From NCBI GenBank assembly GCA_015099395.1, contig AP024096.1, positions 3,534,001 through 3,598,000 of the forward strand: 64,000 nucleotides of DNA. The letters are read 5' to 3'. The notes below the pieces were generated by a model. That model saw only the letters and a program-made list of their open reading frames with translations, did no database searches and had not been told where the DNA came from. The translations under genes were made by a program, and so were the position numbers. Below are positions 50,655 to 60,856 of the stretch, piece after piece. Position 1 is the stretch's first letter. Each line of letters begins with the position of its first letter. The DNA is from Ktedonobacteria bacterium brp13 (lineage in GTDB: Bacteria > Chloroflexota > Ktedonobacteria > Ktedonobacterales > Ktedonobacteraceae).

Positions 50655-53600
50655 TTGCCGTACTATTACTTGCAAACGCCAGATAATCTGCAAAGAATTC
50701 TACAGAGAATTGAGCAGGAAATCTATACGCCTGTAGCCACTCTGCAGGTCGAAGCGTGGATTACACCTGAACCTGTGACCTTTGCTGAACGCCAGACAGG
50801 CACACATAAAGTTCTAGCTATCGGGGAAAATTGGGGCAAGTTATGGGACTGTGCATGGTTCCACTTTACTGGCACGGTACCGGCAGTGGCCGCCGCGAAG
50901 CATGTTGTACTGATGATTGATCTGAGTGGCGAGGCAGCGGTCGTTGATAAAGAGGGTACCCCCGTTCTTGGCTTAACGACGGTCAGCTCGACGTTCGATA
51001 TGAGTCTGGGTCGACCAGGCAAACATATTATGCCATTTAGCAAACACGCTCAGGATGGTGAGAATGTGGATCTCTGGGCCGATGCTGGCTGTAACGATCT
51101 CTTTGGAGCATACGCGGATAGCGGCATCGTAAAAGAGGCACACGTTGCCCTGTACAATGAGACACTATACAACCTCTACCACGATTTTGCTGTCCTGCAT
51201 GAGTTGATGACGCAGCTTCAACCTGAGAAAGCACGCTACCAACGAATCTTGCATGCACTGAATAAGGCTGCGAATGAATTAAGCACCTACAACACAGAAG
51301 AGGCACAGCGAGCTCGCGAGATCCTGGCACCGGAGCTGGCAAAAAAGAATGGCACACCTTCGCTCCACGTCAGTGCGATCGGTCATGCACATATCGATCT
51401 GGCCTGGCTCTGGCCGCTACGTGAAACGATTCGCAAAGGTGGACGCTCCTTCTCAACGGTCCTGGCCATGATGGAGCGCTATCCCGACTATATCTTTGGG
51501 GCCAGTCAACCGCAACTCTATCAGTGGATGAAAAAGTATTATCCTGCACTCTATAAGAAGATCCAGCTCAGAGTAGCCGAAGGTCGTTGGGAGACGCAGG
51601 GCGCGATGTGGGTTGAGCCGGATACTAATATCTCTGGTGGCGAGGCACTGGTACGCCAGATCCTCTATGGTATGCGCTTCTTCCGTGACGAATTTGGTAC
51701 CACACCCAGAATGCTCTGGCTACCTGACGTCTTCGGCTATTCAGCGGCACTCCCTCAGATCTTAAAGGAGGCTGGCATCGATTATTTCTTGACCATCAAG
51801 ATCTCCTGGAATACCTTCAATACATTTCCACATCACACCTTCTTCTGGCAGGGACTTGATGGCTCGCGTGTGCTCGCGCATATGCCACCGGAAGGAACCT
51901 ATAACAGTTCAGCTGCCCCCAGAGCCATTGTTGCCGCTGAGAAAAACTATGCCGATAAAGTCGTCTCCGAGTACTGTGCGCTCCTCTATGGTATTGGCGA
52001 TGGCGGTGGTGGTCCTGGTAGCGAGCACCTCGAACGGTTGGCACGCGAAAAGAACCTGGATGGTCTTGCTCCGGTCAAACAGGAACATATGGAGACTTTT
52101 TTTGAGCGGCTGGCACAAGATAGCAGCGAGTATCCCACCTGGAATGGTGAGCTTTATCTGGAAAAACATCAGGGAACATATACATCGCAGGCACGCAATA
52201 AGCGCTTTAACCGCAAGATGGAGCTCGCCCTACGCGAACTTGAGTTCATACTCACTCTGGCACACCTCCAGATAGGACATCCCTATCCGACAGAGACGCT
52301 CGATACTATCTGGCAAGAGGTACTCCTCTACCAGTTCCACGATATCTTACCCGGCTCCTCGATTCAAAGAGTCTATACGGAGTCACTGGCACGCTATCAA
52401 CACCTGCTTGCGCAGACACAAGAGCTCTTAAGCCAGGCACAGCATGCCCTCATCCAGCAGACCACAGAGCAAACATATACACTCTTCAATACATTATCCT
52501 GGGAGCGCAGCACATGGTTGAAGATTGATCGGCAGTGGCGCTACGTGACCGTACCATCCATGGGCTATATAACGCTCGATCTCGGCCTGCTGGCGACCAG
52601 AACTGCAGAGATCCAGCTGACAGCATCCAGGAAGAGGCTCGAAAATGACGTGCTCCGAGTCGAATTTGCCGCCGATGGTTCGATGCAAGGGATCTGGGAT
52701 AAAGAGTACCAGCGTGAGGTACTCAAGCCCGAGACGTCAGCAAACAGGCTAGCGGTCTATGACGATGATGGCGACGCCTGGGATTTTTCCTATTCCTATC
52801 GAGAGCGACCTCCACACCATTTTGTGCTAGAGACGGTATCAGAACAGATCGATGGGCCACAGGCCATTATTGAGCAGCAGTATCGTTTCGGCGATTCAAC
52901 ACTTCAGCAACGGATCGTGCTCACCAGAGGAAGTCGGCGTATCGACTTCATTACGCATGTCGATTGGCGTGAGCAACACAAAATGTTACGCACGAGCTTT
53001 CCGCTCGCCGTAGCAGCAACAGAGGCCACCTGCGATATCCAATTTGGCTCTATCAAGCGGCCCACACATCGCAACACAAGCTGGGATATGGCAAGAAATG
53101 AGATCTGTGCACACAAGTGGATCGACATCTCACAATGGGAGTACGGTGTCGCCCTGCTCAACGACTGCAAATATGGGCACTACGTTACAGAGAGTCTGCT
53201 GGACCTGAACCTCTTGCGCAGCCCTATGTATCCAGGATTAAACGCCGATCAGGCCGAACACGATTTTACCTACGCGCTCTTTCCGCACGCAGGCAATCAT
53301 ATCCAGGGCGGCGTGATACGCGCAGGCTACGAGCTCAACGTCCCCGTAAACATCGTGACCGGTACAGCCACAGCCAGTGCCACAGCTGGCAACGAACAAA
53401 GCCTCTCGTTTGCTCGCATAGCAGCCGAGAACGTCGTGCTTGAGACCATCAAGAAGGCCGAAGAGAACGACGATATCATCATACGTATCTACGAAGCCTT
53501 TGGTGCCACGACCACAACCACGCTCTCACTGGCAATGACGGTGCAGACAATCTGGCAAACAAACCTGCTTGAAGTGCCTGAGAAAGAGTTGGAGCACAGC

Positions 53601-53666
53601 GAGCATAGCGTTGAGATCACGCTCCAACCCTACGAAATCCTCACACTGCGTATTCACAAGCGCTAA
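50655..53666 (+). CDS. Glycoside hydrolase family 38 alpha-mannosidase
   Basis: 1003 residues, TTG start; a purine-rich AGGAAAG lies 14 bases upstream, so the start is somewhat uncertain. The GH38 catalytic domain begins near residue 240: IGHAHIDLAWLWPLRETIRKGGRSF holds the zinc ligands His-x-Asp, and the nucleophile Asp is in MLWLPDVFGYSAALPQIL. The N-terminal jelly-roll (NWGKLWDCAWFHFTGTVP) and the C-terminal beta-sandwich domains are complete. It cuts terminal alpha-mannose from glycans, probably in the cytoplasm because no signal peptide is seen. No mannan uptake genes are adjacent. Confidence 0.93.
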   Translation: MPYYYLQTPDNLQRILQRIEQEIYTPVATLQVEAWITPEPVTFAERQTGTHKVLAIGENWGKLWDCAWFHFTGTVPAVAAAKHVVLMIDLSGEAAVVDKEGTPVLGLTTVSSTFDMSLGRPGKHIMPFSKHAQDGENVDLWADAGCNDLFGAYADSGIVKEAHVALYNETLYNLYHDFAVLHELMTQLQPEKARYQRILHALNKAANELSTYNTEEAQRAREILAPELAKKNGTPSLHVSAIGHAHIDLAWLWPLRETIRKGGRSFSTVLAMMERYPDYIFGASQPQLYQWMKKYYPALYKKIQLRVAEGRWETQGAMWVEPDTNISGGEALVRQILYGMRFFRDEFGTTPRMLWLPDVFGYSAALPQILKEAGIDYFLTIKISWNTFNTFPHHTFFWQGLDGSRVLAHMPPEGTYNSSAAPRAIVAAEKNYADKVVSEYCALLYGIGDGGGGPGSEHLERLAREKNLDGLAPVKQEHMETFFERLAQDSSEYPTWNGELYLEKHQGTYTSQARNKRFNRKMELALRELEFILTLAHLQIGHPYPTETLDTIWQEVLLYQFHDILPGSSIQRVYTESLARYQHLLAQTQELLSQAQHALIQQTTEQTYTLFNTLSWERSTWLKIDRQWRYVTVPSMGYITLDLGLLATRTAEIQLTASRKRLENDVLRVEFAADGSMQGIWDKEYQREVLKPETSANRLAVYDDDGDAWDFSYSYRERPPHHFVLETVSEQIDGPQAIIEQQYRFGDSTLQQRIVLTRGSRRIDFITHVDWREQHKMLRTSFPLAVAATEATCDIQFGSIKRPTHRNTSWDMARNEICAHKWIDISQWEYGVALLNDCKYGHYVTESLLDLNLLRSPMYPGLNADQAEHDFTYALFPHAGNHIQGGVIRAGYELNVPVNIVTGTATASATAGNEQSLSFARIAAENVVLETIKKAEENDDIIIRIYEAFGATTTTTLSLAMTVQTIWQTNLLEVPEKELEHSEHSVEITLQPYEILTLRIHKR

Positions 53667-53686
53667 CCCACACGGCGTAGTAACAT

Positions 53687-53725
53687 GAAGGAGCCTCCTA
53701 TTCTTGAGTGATAGGAGACTCCTTC
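53687..53725. terminator. Bidirectional hairpin
   Basis: GAAGGAGCCTCCTAT / ATAGGAGACTCCTTC pair with one mismatch around a 9-nt loop, between the mannosidase and the convergent DedA gene. Confidence 0.65.
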
Positions 53726-53754
53726 ACGCGAAAAGGAGTATGCTTCAATACGTT

Positions 53755-54411
53755 CTACTCTATTGCGCCTTGCTCTCTCCGTGCACGCAACTGGCGATAT
53801 ATATACCAGAGCACTAGAATAATCAGCAGAACAGCCAGGACCGCTTCTCCAATATGAAAGTAAGGTGACAACGCGGCAATATTGTTCCCCAGCAGATAGC
53901 CAAGATAGGCCAGCAAAAGACACCAGGGGAAAGATCCTATAAATGAGTAGAGGCAGAATTTACCAAATGGCATACGCGTAATACCTGCCGGTAGCGAGAT
54001 ATATGTGCGAATACCTGGCAACATACGCGTAAAAAAGACCGTCAGACTACCCCAGCGCGCGAAAAATTTATCGGCCTTCTCTGCTTCATGAGCAGAGATA
54101 AGGACATATTTGCCATACTTCAGCAAGAGCGTACGACCACCGCGCAGACCAATACCATAGGCAGTTATCGATCCAAGCAGACAACCGATAGCACCCGCCA
54201 GACTGACCAGGAAGAGGCTCAACCAGACAGGTTCTCCCTTGAGCAGTGTACCATTGGCGATGAGAATACCTGCCACAGGCATCACAACCTCACTGGGTAA
54301 TGGAATACAGCAACTCTCAAGTGCCATTGCGATAGCGATGCCTACCAGACTGGTGGAGTGATAGAATTGGGTGACGAGAGCTATCAGCTGATCATTGAGA
54401 TGTGAAAGCAT
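53755..54411 (-). CDS. DedA family membrane protein
   Basis: About 218 residues from the ATG at 54411; another ATG lies at 54423 and an open frame reaches 54534. Hallmarks of DedA/VTT proteins: ALESCCIPLPSEVVMPVAGIL (with the conserved Glu and Pro), a GGRTLLLKYGKYV segment, and the FFTRMLPGIRTYISLPAG re-entrant motif with its two Arg. Family members move undecaprenyl phosphate back across the membrane, as shown for some DedA proteins. It follows the PAP2 gene on the same strand 84 bp downstream. Confidence 0.9.
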   Translation of the reverse strand: MLSHLNDQLIALVTQFYHSTSLVGIAIAMALESCCIPLPSEVVMPVAGILIANGTLLKGEPVWLSLFLVSLAGAIGCLLGSITAYGIGLRGGRTLLLKYGKYVLISAHEAEKADKFFARWGSLTVFFTRMLPGIRTYISLPAGITRMPFGKFCLYSFIGSFPWCLLLAYLGYLLGNNIAALSPYFHIGEAVLAVLLIILVLWYIYRQLRARREQGAIE

Positions 54412-54494
54412 AGCAAGAAGCATCCTTCCGTTAAAGGGATCAATGTATATATATAGGTATAAGTACGATAGTGGAGCATTTCCAGTGACGGTGA

Positions 54495-55193
54495 TTACGC
54501 AAGGTGAAGACGCTGTGCAAAATGCAGCACCCATGTCGTCACTACCTGCAACCGCTGTGCAAGCATTGAGACGAGAACCGCTGCAACGATGCCATCAAAA
54601 GCACCAGCCAGGATATCGCCTGGATAATGCACGCCCGCGCAAATACGCGCTACCCCTATCAGACAACAAGCCACAACAACCACGAACGACAACAGTACAG
54701 GCTTCCTCAGCAGACGCAGCATGCTTCTACCCTGCCTCTTTTCCTGATCAGGTAACCTGCGCAGAGCCTTTAGCTCAGACAACAGGCAGCACAAGAACAT
54801 CCCACAGATCGCAAAAGCCACGGTCGCATGATCACTGGGAAAAGAGTCATCGGCAGAATGAGAGATCAGGAGCGTGACATGATGAGAGACAAAAGGGCGC
54901 GGCTCGAAGACAAAGGTGGCGACAAGGCTACTTATCGCCACCGCGAGCGCACAAGAACACACCATCCAGATCAGCGTATTACGATTCTCATGCAGCACTA
55001 CAGCTTCCTCTGGTCGAACGGTACGCCGACGCCAGCGACTCGGCAGTCCCCAGAGCAACAGTATCGGAATGACTAAGAAGAATAGGAGATAATTCGCACA
55101 AAAAACCACACAGCCATCAAGCAGCGTATTGTGCCCCACCTCATGATTCAACAAAAGAAAGAGAGAGAGATTGATATGTTCTAGTATTACCAT
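54495..55193 (-). CDS. PAP2 superfamily phosphatase (undecaprenyl-diphosphatase-like)
   Basis: 232 residues with six membrane helices. PAP2 signature: FEPRPF, SADDSFPSDHATVAF (PSDH) and RICAGVHYPGDILAG (His and Asp). Enzymes of this type remove a phosphate from lipid diphosphates such as undecaprenyl diphosphate (BcrC) or phosphatidic acid. With DedA directly downstream, a role in carrier-lipid recycling is a reasonable inference: diphosphatase outside, flippase inside. Confidence 0.9.
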   Translation of the reverse strand: MVILEHINLSLFLLLNHEVGHNTLLDGCVVFCANYLLFFLVIPILLLWGLPSRWRRRTVRPEEAVVLHENRNTLIWMVCSCALAVAISSLVATFVFEPRPFVSHHVTLLISHSADDSFPSDHATVAFAICGMFLCCLLSELKALRRLPDQEKRQGRSMLRLLRKPVLLSFVVVVACCLIGVARICAGVHYPGDILAGAFDGIVAAVLVSMLAQRLQVVTTWVLHFAQRLHLA

Positions 55194-55589
55194 TATTGAT
55201 ACTTTCTTACAATAAATGAGAGAAAAAGGTAGAGAGAGCGATGAGAAGATTTATTATGTAGCTTTATAACACATCTACTCACTCCTAAACACCCTCTCAG
55301 AATACTATAGTGAACATAAATGAGAAGACAATGAATAAAGTAAACTCCTATGACCATCTATTCAGGATAGGCTGAACAATTGAGCGGGTTATAGAGGTGA
55401 GGATAGAGAGCAGGTACTAAGCAGAGATCGTTTTAATGCAGAGAATACTGAACGCGCTATAATAAAGTCATGCATGGATCACGCCAGCGGTTGCATTAGC
55501 ACACATCCTCATGATCCTCTCATGTCGATCCAGTATGATACAGATATGTTGAAGCAGCAGCAGTAGAGCAACAGCGGAGCAGAAAGAAG
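55194..55589. other. Divergent intergenic region, no gene seen
   Basis: 396 bp between PAP2 and the response-regulator gene. Promoters for both must be here, but no consensus pair stands out; no hairpin worth reporting. Confidence 0.35.
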
Positions 55590-56267
55590 ATGCGAATTTT
55601 AGTCGCGGAGGACCATCCTGGTCTGGCGGAGGATCTGAAACAGGGTCTCGAAAAAAATCACTATGCAGTCGACCTTGCGCACGATGGTGAGGATGCGCTC
55701 GCCATGGCTTTGAGTATACCGTATGACCTGATCGTGTTAGATGTGCTGCTCCCTTCTTTAAACGGCTTCGACATCTGCAAACAGCTACGCAAGAAGCAGA
55801 GCATTGTGCCCATTCTCTTCCTGACCGCACTCGATGATCTGGATAGCCGAGTCAACGGTCTGGACATGGGTGGTGATGATTATTTGACCAAGCCCTTTGC
55901 CTTTCGCGAATTCGAGGCACGCGTACGTGCGCTGCTACGCCGTGATGGTACGACGCGCACAACGGAGTTGACCTTCCTTGATCTCACGCTCAACACCAGT
56001 ACCCATGACGTTCGTCGGAGTGCGCGCACGATCAGCCTCTCCAGCAAAGAATATGCGCTACTCGAATTTCTGATGCACCATCCACGCCAGGTACTCAGTC
56101 GTACGATGATCGCCGAGCATGTCTGGGATTACGATGCTGAGCACCTCTCGAATGTCATCGATGTCTATATCCGCTATCTCCGCAATAAGCTCTGTGCCGC
56201 AGGCGAGCCGGATATCATCCATACCCTGCGCGGTCGTGGCTATCAACTGAAGGAGCCAGAAGCATGA
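55590..56267 (+). CDS. OmpR/PhoB family response regulator
   Basis: 225 residues. Receiver domain with Asp51 (DLIVLDVLLPSLNGF) as phosphoacceptor and a Lys in DDYLTKPFAFREFEARV, followed by a winged-helix DNA-binding domain (LSSKEYALLEFLMHHPRQVLSRTMI.. NVIDVYIRYLRNKL.. IHTLRGRGYQLKE). It overlaps the histidine kinase gene by four bases (ATGA), so the two are a matched pair. The regulon cannot be told; no operator for it is recognised nearby. Confidence 0.95.
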   Translation: MRILVAEDHPGLAEDLKQGLEKNHYAVDLAHDGEDALAMALSIPYDLIVLDVLLPSLNGFDICKQLRKKQSIVPILFLTALDDLDSRVNGLDMGGDDYLTKPFAFREFEARVRALLRRDGTTRTTELTFLDLTLNTSTHDVRRSARTISLSSKEYALLEFLMHHPRQVLSRTMIAEHVWDYDAEHLSNVIDVYIRYLRNKLCAAGEPDIIHTLRGRGYQLKEPEA

Positions 56268-57739
56268 CGTTTATCCTCGAACGTTGCCAACCTATTATCC
56301 GCCATATACAGCGTCTCGGTATCCGTCAACAACTCGCTCTCGCCTATACCGTTGTCTTTATGATAGTGGCTCTCGGCTGTGGTGTGCTGGCCTACAAGTA
56401 TCTCGAACACACGCTGGCCGTGAGTCTCGATACAACCCTTGCGCTACGTGAAGATCAATTCTCCGACGAGATTACCCTGCAAGATCATAAGATTGTCGTA
56501 CATGATGTGCTAAACGAACTACAGAGTATGCACAATAACTATGAGGACCCACGCAGCGTTAGCACCGATATTCAGGGCAATGCAATGGAACGTATCCTGG
56601 ATACACATGGGAAGGTCATTTATGCCTCCCCTGCTTTCCAGATCCTGCAGCCACCATCCAGCAGCTTCACGCAACCCCTGCATGGACAGTCCTGGACAGG
56701 GACAGTACATTCCAGCAAGATGGACCAGGAGGTCCGCATCTATAGTAACGCATTACGGGATCATGGCACAACCTTCGCCGTGGTGCAGGTCGGTGAGTCG
56801 CTCAATCCATTGCATCTGATCTTGCGCGAGCAGGTCACAATTCTGCTGATCCTTGCACTGATTATGCTCCTCTTCAGTTCGCTGGGTGGCTTCTGGCTGG
56901 CAGGTCTGGCCTTTACGCCCATCCATAATCTGACCTCAACGGCCCGTAAGATCCAGGAGAGTAATCTTAGTCAGCGGGTCCCCGTGCCCGTCGCCCATGA
57001 CGAGGTCTACGCACTGGCGATTACCCTCAACGAGATGATCGAACGACTGGATAAAGCCTTTACACGGCAACGCCGTTTCGTCGCTGACGCATCACACGAA
57101 CTGCGCACGCCCGTCGCTGCGATCCGCAGCAAGACCGATGTCGCCATGTTAGAACCCCATACGCAAGCTGAATATCACGACATCCTTCAGCAGATCAACA
57201 CCGAATCTGAACATCTCGGCATACTGATTAGCGACCTGTTAGCGCTGGCCCGCGCCGACGAAGATCAAGCGCGACTCGAAAGTGAACCCGTGCAACTGGA
57301 CTATCTCATCGCAGAGGTCGTGGCGAACGCAGAGGTCCTGGCTCAAGAACGCAATATCACACTGACCATCGAGCACAACGAACCAGTCATTGTGCTGGGA
57401 GATGAGACACGCCTGATTCAAGTCGTCATGAATCTGCTGGATAATGCTCTGACTTATACACACGCTGGAGGTGCCGTGCGCGTCGCCTTGAAGCAAGATG
57501 AGCAAGGTGCACATATCAGTGTCAGTGATACCGGCGAAGGCATCGCCCCACAGCATATTCCCCACATCTTTGAACGCTTCTACCGCGCCGATCCCGCCCG
57601 CACGAAACATGAAGGAAGCAATAGCGGACTCGGACTCTCCATCGTCGACTGGGTCATTCGCGCGCATGGAGGTCATATCGAGATCCAGAGCAGGCCCGGT
57701 CAGGGCACCACCTTTATCGCCACGCTGCCAGCCAGATAA
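56264..57739 (+). CDS. Sensor histidine kinase
   Basis: 491 residues. Two membrane helices (about 24-46 and 192-217) bracket a sensing domain of about 145 residues outside; a HAMP linker (residues about 215-270) leads to the HisKA domain with His278 in RFVADASHELRTPVAAIRSK, and then the ATPase domain (NLLDNALTYTHAGG, SDTGEGIAPQHIPHIFERFYRAD, GSNSGLGLSIVDWVI). It phosphorylates the response regulator encoded by the preceding overlapping gene. The sensing domain shows no recognised ligand motif. Confidence 0.95.
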   Translation: MTFILERCQPIIRHIQRLGIRQQLALAYTVVFMIVALGCGVLAYKYLEHTLAVSLDTTLALREDQFSDEITLQDHKIVVHDVLNELQSMHNNYEDPRSVSTDIQGNAMERILDTHGKVIYASPAFQILQPPSSSFTQPLHGQSWTGTVHSSKMDQEVRIYSNALRDHGTTFAVVQVGESLNPLHLILREQVTILLILALIMLLFSSLGGFWLAGLAFTPIHNLTSTARKIQESNLSQRVPVPVAHDEVYALAITLNEMIERLDKAFTRQRRFVADASHELRTPVAAIRSKTDVAMLEPHTQAEYHDILQQINTESEHLGILISDLLALARADEDQARLESEPVQLDYLIAEVVANAEVLAQERNITLTIEHNEPVIVLGDETRLIQVVMNLLDNALTYTHAGGAVRVALKQDEQGAHISVSDTGEGIAPQHIPHIFERFYRADPARTKHEGSNSGLGLSIVDWVIRAHGGHIEIQSRPGQGTTFIATLPAR

Positions 57740-57793
57740 TGGCTGGCAGCGAACTGAAATCCGCGCTGACATTGTCGTCACATGTGAGATTTA

Positions 57794-58558
57794 CTACCGA
57801 GAGATAGGAGTTGGAGCAAGAATAGAGCCGGTACCAGGGACAGGCGTCGGTGTCGGCACAGGCTGCCCCCCTACAGAAGGTGTCGGTGTCGGCACAGGCT
57901 GCCCCCCTACAGAAGGTGTCGGTGTCGGCACAGGCTGCCCCCCTACAGAAGGTGTCGGTGTCGGCACGGGTTTCCCGGTTCTGGGTACAGGTATCGGTGT
58001 CGGAACTGTTGATGTGGCACAGCCAGTAGCGGGTTTTGCTTTGCCTGATTGAGCTACAGCAGTTGCTGCTGCTGCTGGAGGTGTGGATATAACACAGGTA
58101 GAATGGTTAGCGCCTGAGGAGCCTGGGGAGCCTGATGTACCATTTGGTCGTACCGCCTGGCTCATCAGTACAGCCGTACTCCCGATCAGCAATACGGTAA
58201 CGATAATGGCTACCATGTAGCCCCAAAGAGGGAGATGTCGTCGTACCGGCATCGTCCTTACTATTTCCTGGTGCATGCGAGATTGACCTGACCTTTCGAC
58301 CATTTTTTGTTCATGCTGTCCACGCATTTCTTCTGAAAATACAAGCGCAGAGTCCTCATACTGCTGTTCGAGGCGTGTCCATGCTCGTTGCAGCGTGTCC
58401 TGCTTTTGTTTTATCTCATACCCATAGTAGCTTTGTAGATGGCGAACAAGTTCGACATCCCGGTTGCCGTCTTGCGTGTTGTCCTGTACATGCTGAGTCA
58501 ACCATTCAATCTGTTCGTCGACATCCCCTGGTCGAATGCGTTTATCATTTGACTCCAT
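57794..58558 (-). CDS. Putative membrane-bound anti-sigma factor with Pro-rich repeat tail
   Basis: 254 residues from the ATG at 58558, with AAGGAG upstream; it overlaps the end of the ECF sigma gene by 14 bp. About 110 cytoplasmic residues (helical, DVDEQIEWLTQHVQDN.. LVRHLQSYYGYEI), one transmembrane helix (LWGYMVAIIVTVLLIGSTAVLM), and an outer tail of Ser/Gly and three PVPTPTPSVGGQ repeats. No zinc-binding HxxxCxxC is seen, so it is not a classical ZAS protein. Gene order and overlap make it the likely regulator of the sigma factor. Confidence 0.65.
   Translation of the reverse strand: MESNDKRIRPGDVDEQIEWLTQHVQDNTQDGNRDVELVRHLQSYYGYEIKQKQDTLQRAWTRLEQQYEDSALVFSEEMRGQHEQKMVERSGQSRMHQEIVRTMPVRRHLPLWGYMVAIIVTVLLIGSTAVLMSQAVRPNGTSGSPGSSGANHSTCVISTPPAAAATAVAQSGKAKPATGCATSTVPTPIPVPRTGKPVPTPTPSVGGQPVPTPTPSVGGQPVPTPTPSVGGQPVPTPTPVPGTGSILAPTPISR
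57843..57970 (-). repeat. 36-bp tandem repeats coding PVPTPTPSVGGQ
   Basis: Three almost identical 36-bp units and part of a fourth in the anti-sigma gene. The unit is a multiple of three, so the frame survives expansion. Confidence 0.85.
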
Positions 58559-59105
58559 GCTGATGGTCTCCTTTCTCTTGCTCGTGATAGTGGCGACGGA
58601 GAAGATCAAATGCGCGTGAGAGCATAGAACGGATACTGCCTTCACGTTTGCCAACTCTGACAGCAATCTGTGCACAAGGCAGATTCTCACCGAAGCGCAG
58701 GTACAAGACCTGTTGCTGTAGTGGAGAGAGACGTTTGATCAGTTGTGCCAGATTGCCATCTTGTTCCAACTGGAGGCTCAGCTGTTCGGGATCTGCATTA
58801 GGATCTGCAATAGATTGATCATCGACACTCCTGAGAGAAGCATGAGGTAAGCGTTCAGCACGTCGATAGGTATCGATGACCTTGTTCCGAGCGACACGCC
58901 ACAACCATGCCTGCTGCTCTTGTTCCGTTAATGAGGCAAACGCTGCACTCTCAAGTGCTGCCACAAAAACATCTATCAGGATATCCTCCGCATCGGGCAA
59001 GGAGGAGACGTGTTTATAGATATAATCCAGGATTTTGGGCGCAGACTGTTGATACATGTGTGCCAGCGAGGCCCGATCCAGGGCTACCGAGTAGTGTTGT
59101 TTCAT
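58545..59105 (-). CDS. ECF sigma-70 family RNA polymerase sigma factor
   Basis: 186 residues. Sigma region 2 (YIYKHVSSLPDAEDILIDVFVAAL.. WLWRVARNKVIDTYRRAE) binds the -10 element and region 4 (LSPLQQQVLYLRFGENLPCAQIAVRVGKREGSIRSMLSRAFDLLRR) the -35. The linker is short, as in ECF factors. Next gene overlaps and encodes the presumed anti-sigma protein. Target promoters are not recognised in the window. No obvious autoregulated promoter is seen upstream. Confidence 0.93.
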   Translation of the reverse strand: MKQHYSVALDRASLAHMYQQSAPKILDYIYKHVSSLPDAEDILIDVFVAALESAAFASLTEQEQQAWLWRVARNKVIDTYRRAERLPHASLRSVDDQSIADPNADPEQLSLQLEQDGNLAQLIKRLSPLQQQVLYLRFGENLPCAQIAVRVGKREGSIRSMLSRAFDLLRRHYHEQEKGDHQHGVK

Positions 59106-59496
59106 CCTTGTTTTGTCGCCTCCAAGCTACAGTGAGATCTCGCCCTTTCATATCGCAAGAGAGGCGAAAATGCTGCATTTTTTTGCATCCTGGTACCAAT
59201 GTCATGGTAGGTACGTCTAAGATCTATTATTTTACACTTCAGACACATAAGGCAGACGGGTATTACCCAGGGTGCGCATAGCGCGTCAGTGAAACGCGAA
59301 TAATAAAGGTCGCGTGCCAGATTTGTCTCTGTATAGGCCCCGGCAGCCTTTGAGAAGTTCTACTAGCGTAGCGATGGCTGCATTAAAATCGTTCTTGATC
59401 CGAATAGCTAAATAGTACAGGAATAGTACAGGATCACGCATTGGTGAAATAACGAACATGGCTTCATAGTTAGTACAAGAAAGGAACCGTCCCTTT
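59106..59496. other. Divergent intergenic region, no gene seen
   Basis: 391 bp between the ECF sigma and oxalate decarboxylase genes, both reading outward. Contains a small dyad ATGCTGCAT near 59170 but no promoter I can name. Confidence 0.35.
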
Positions 59497-60663
59497 ATGG
59501 AGACTACTGCATACAACCTGGAAGGCAAATTAGGCAAAATCCCACAACCGATACGCGGAGATGCAGGTGGAACAGATCCCGGCCCACGGAATGTTCTACG
59601 CGATATCCAAAATCCTGATATCCTCACACCACCTGAGACCGATAAGGGCACAATACCCAATCTAAAATTTTCATTCGCGGATGCGCACAATCGGCTGCAG
59701 AATGGTGGTTGGGCACGCCAGGTCACTGCGCGCGAACTGCCGATTGCCACCACCCTGGCTGGCGTCAACATGCGACTGAACCCGGGTGGTGTACGCGAGA
59801 TGCACTGGCACAAGGAGGCCGAGTGGGCCTACATGCTCAACGGTCGGGCACGCCTCAGTTCAGTTGATCAGCAGGGCCGCAACTTCTTAGATGACGTCGG
59901 TGTCGGTGACTTATGGAATTTCCCCGCCGGGATACCCCATTCCATTCAGGGATTAGAGGAGGGCTGCGAGTTCCTGCTGGTCTTTGACGATGGCAACTTC
60001 TCTGAAGATTCAACCTTTCTGGTTAGCGACTGGTTCGCACATACACCTAAAGAGATACTGGCAAAGAACTTCGGCGTGGCAGAGAGCGACTTTGCCGATA
60101 TACCCGCCAGTGAGCGCTATATCTTTCCTGCCCCGGTACCTGGTCCGCTGGCAACGGACAAAGTCTACGATCAGCAAGGACCGGTACCCCAGAAATTCAG
60201 CTATCGCTTACTGGAGCAGGATCCGATAAAAACCAACGGAGGTACCGCTCGTATCGTCGATTCGACCAACTTCCCGGTAGCAACGACGATTGCAGCAGCG
60301 TTAATAGAGGTAGAGCCAGGTGGCTTACGCGAGATGCACTGGCATCCAAATACCGACGAGTGGCAGTACTACATTGAGGGGAGCGGGCGTATGACCGTCT
60401 TTGCATCAGAGGGCAAAGCACGAACCTTCAATTACCAGGCCGGCGATGTCGGCTATGTCCCCTTCGCGATGGGCCACTACATCGAAAATATAGGTAACAC
60501 GCCACTACGCTTCCTGGAAATGTTCAAGAGCAATCGTTTTGCGGATGTGTCGTTGAATCAATGGATGGCATTGACACCACCCGAGATGGTACGGGCAACC
60601 TTAAATCTGAACCAGAAGGTTATGAAAGCCTTGCAACCAACAAAAAATCCAGTCGTCAAGTAA
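59497..60663 (+). CDS. oxdC: Oxalate decarboxylase (bicupin)
   Basis: 388 residues. Two cupin domains, each with a manganese site: [23 protein letters not shown] in the first, [26 protein letters not shown] in the second. The lid of the first domain reads FSEDSTF, keeping the Glu of the SENST lid that makes the enzyme a decarboxylase rather than an oxidase. It turns oxalate into formate and CO2 and uses a proton, which helps acid tolerance. No signal peptide, so cytoplasmic. No oxalate transporter is adjacent. Confidence 0.92.
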   Translation: METTAYNLEGKLGKIPQPIRGDAGGTDPGPRNVLRDIQNPDILTPPETDKGTIPNLKFSFADAHNRLQNGGWARQVTARELPIATTLAGVNMRLNPGGVREMHWHKEAEWAYMLNGRARLSSVDQQGRNFLDDVGVGDLWNFPAGIPHSIQGLEEGCEFLLVFDDGNFSEDSTFLVSDWFAHTPKEILAKNFGVAESDFADIPASERYIFPAPVPGPLATDKVYDQQGPVPQKFSYRLLEQDPIKTNGGTARIVDSTNFPVATTIAAALIEVEPGGLREMHWHPNTDEWQYYIEGSGRMTVFASEGKARTFNYQAGDVGYVPFAMGHYIENIGNTPLRFLEMFKSNRFADVSLNQWMALTPPEMVRATLNLNQKVMKALQPTKNPVVK

Positions 60664-60711
60664 GACGCTATTCATCCTCCCATACGCAGCTTGCCTTGTC
60701 GATAGCTTCAT

Positions 60712-60761
60712 GACAATGACAGGAGAGAGACGAAAGAAGTTTTTCAACTCCTGTCATTGTC
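60712..60761. terminator. Inverted repeat after oxdC
   Basis: GACAATGACAGGAG / CTCCTGTCATTGTC, perfect 14-bp arms with a 22-nt loop, between convergent genes. Confidence 0.55.
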
Positions 60762-60856
60762 CATGTTACAGATAGAAGACGCTACTTACGCTTTCTTCAC
60801 CCTCTATGTATCAAAGAGATAGCACAAGTAAAAGGCTGATTCAGCGACTATTTCAA

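Noticed and set aside
59286..59813. 175-codon minus-strand frame at the oxdC start
   Set aside because: It overlaps the clear cupin gene on the other strand and lacks any motif.
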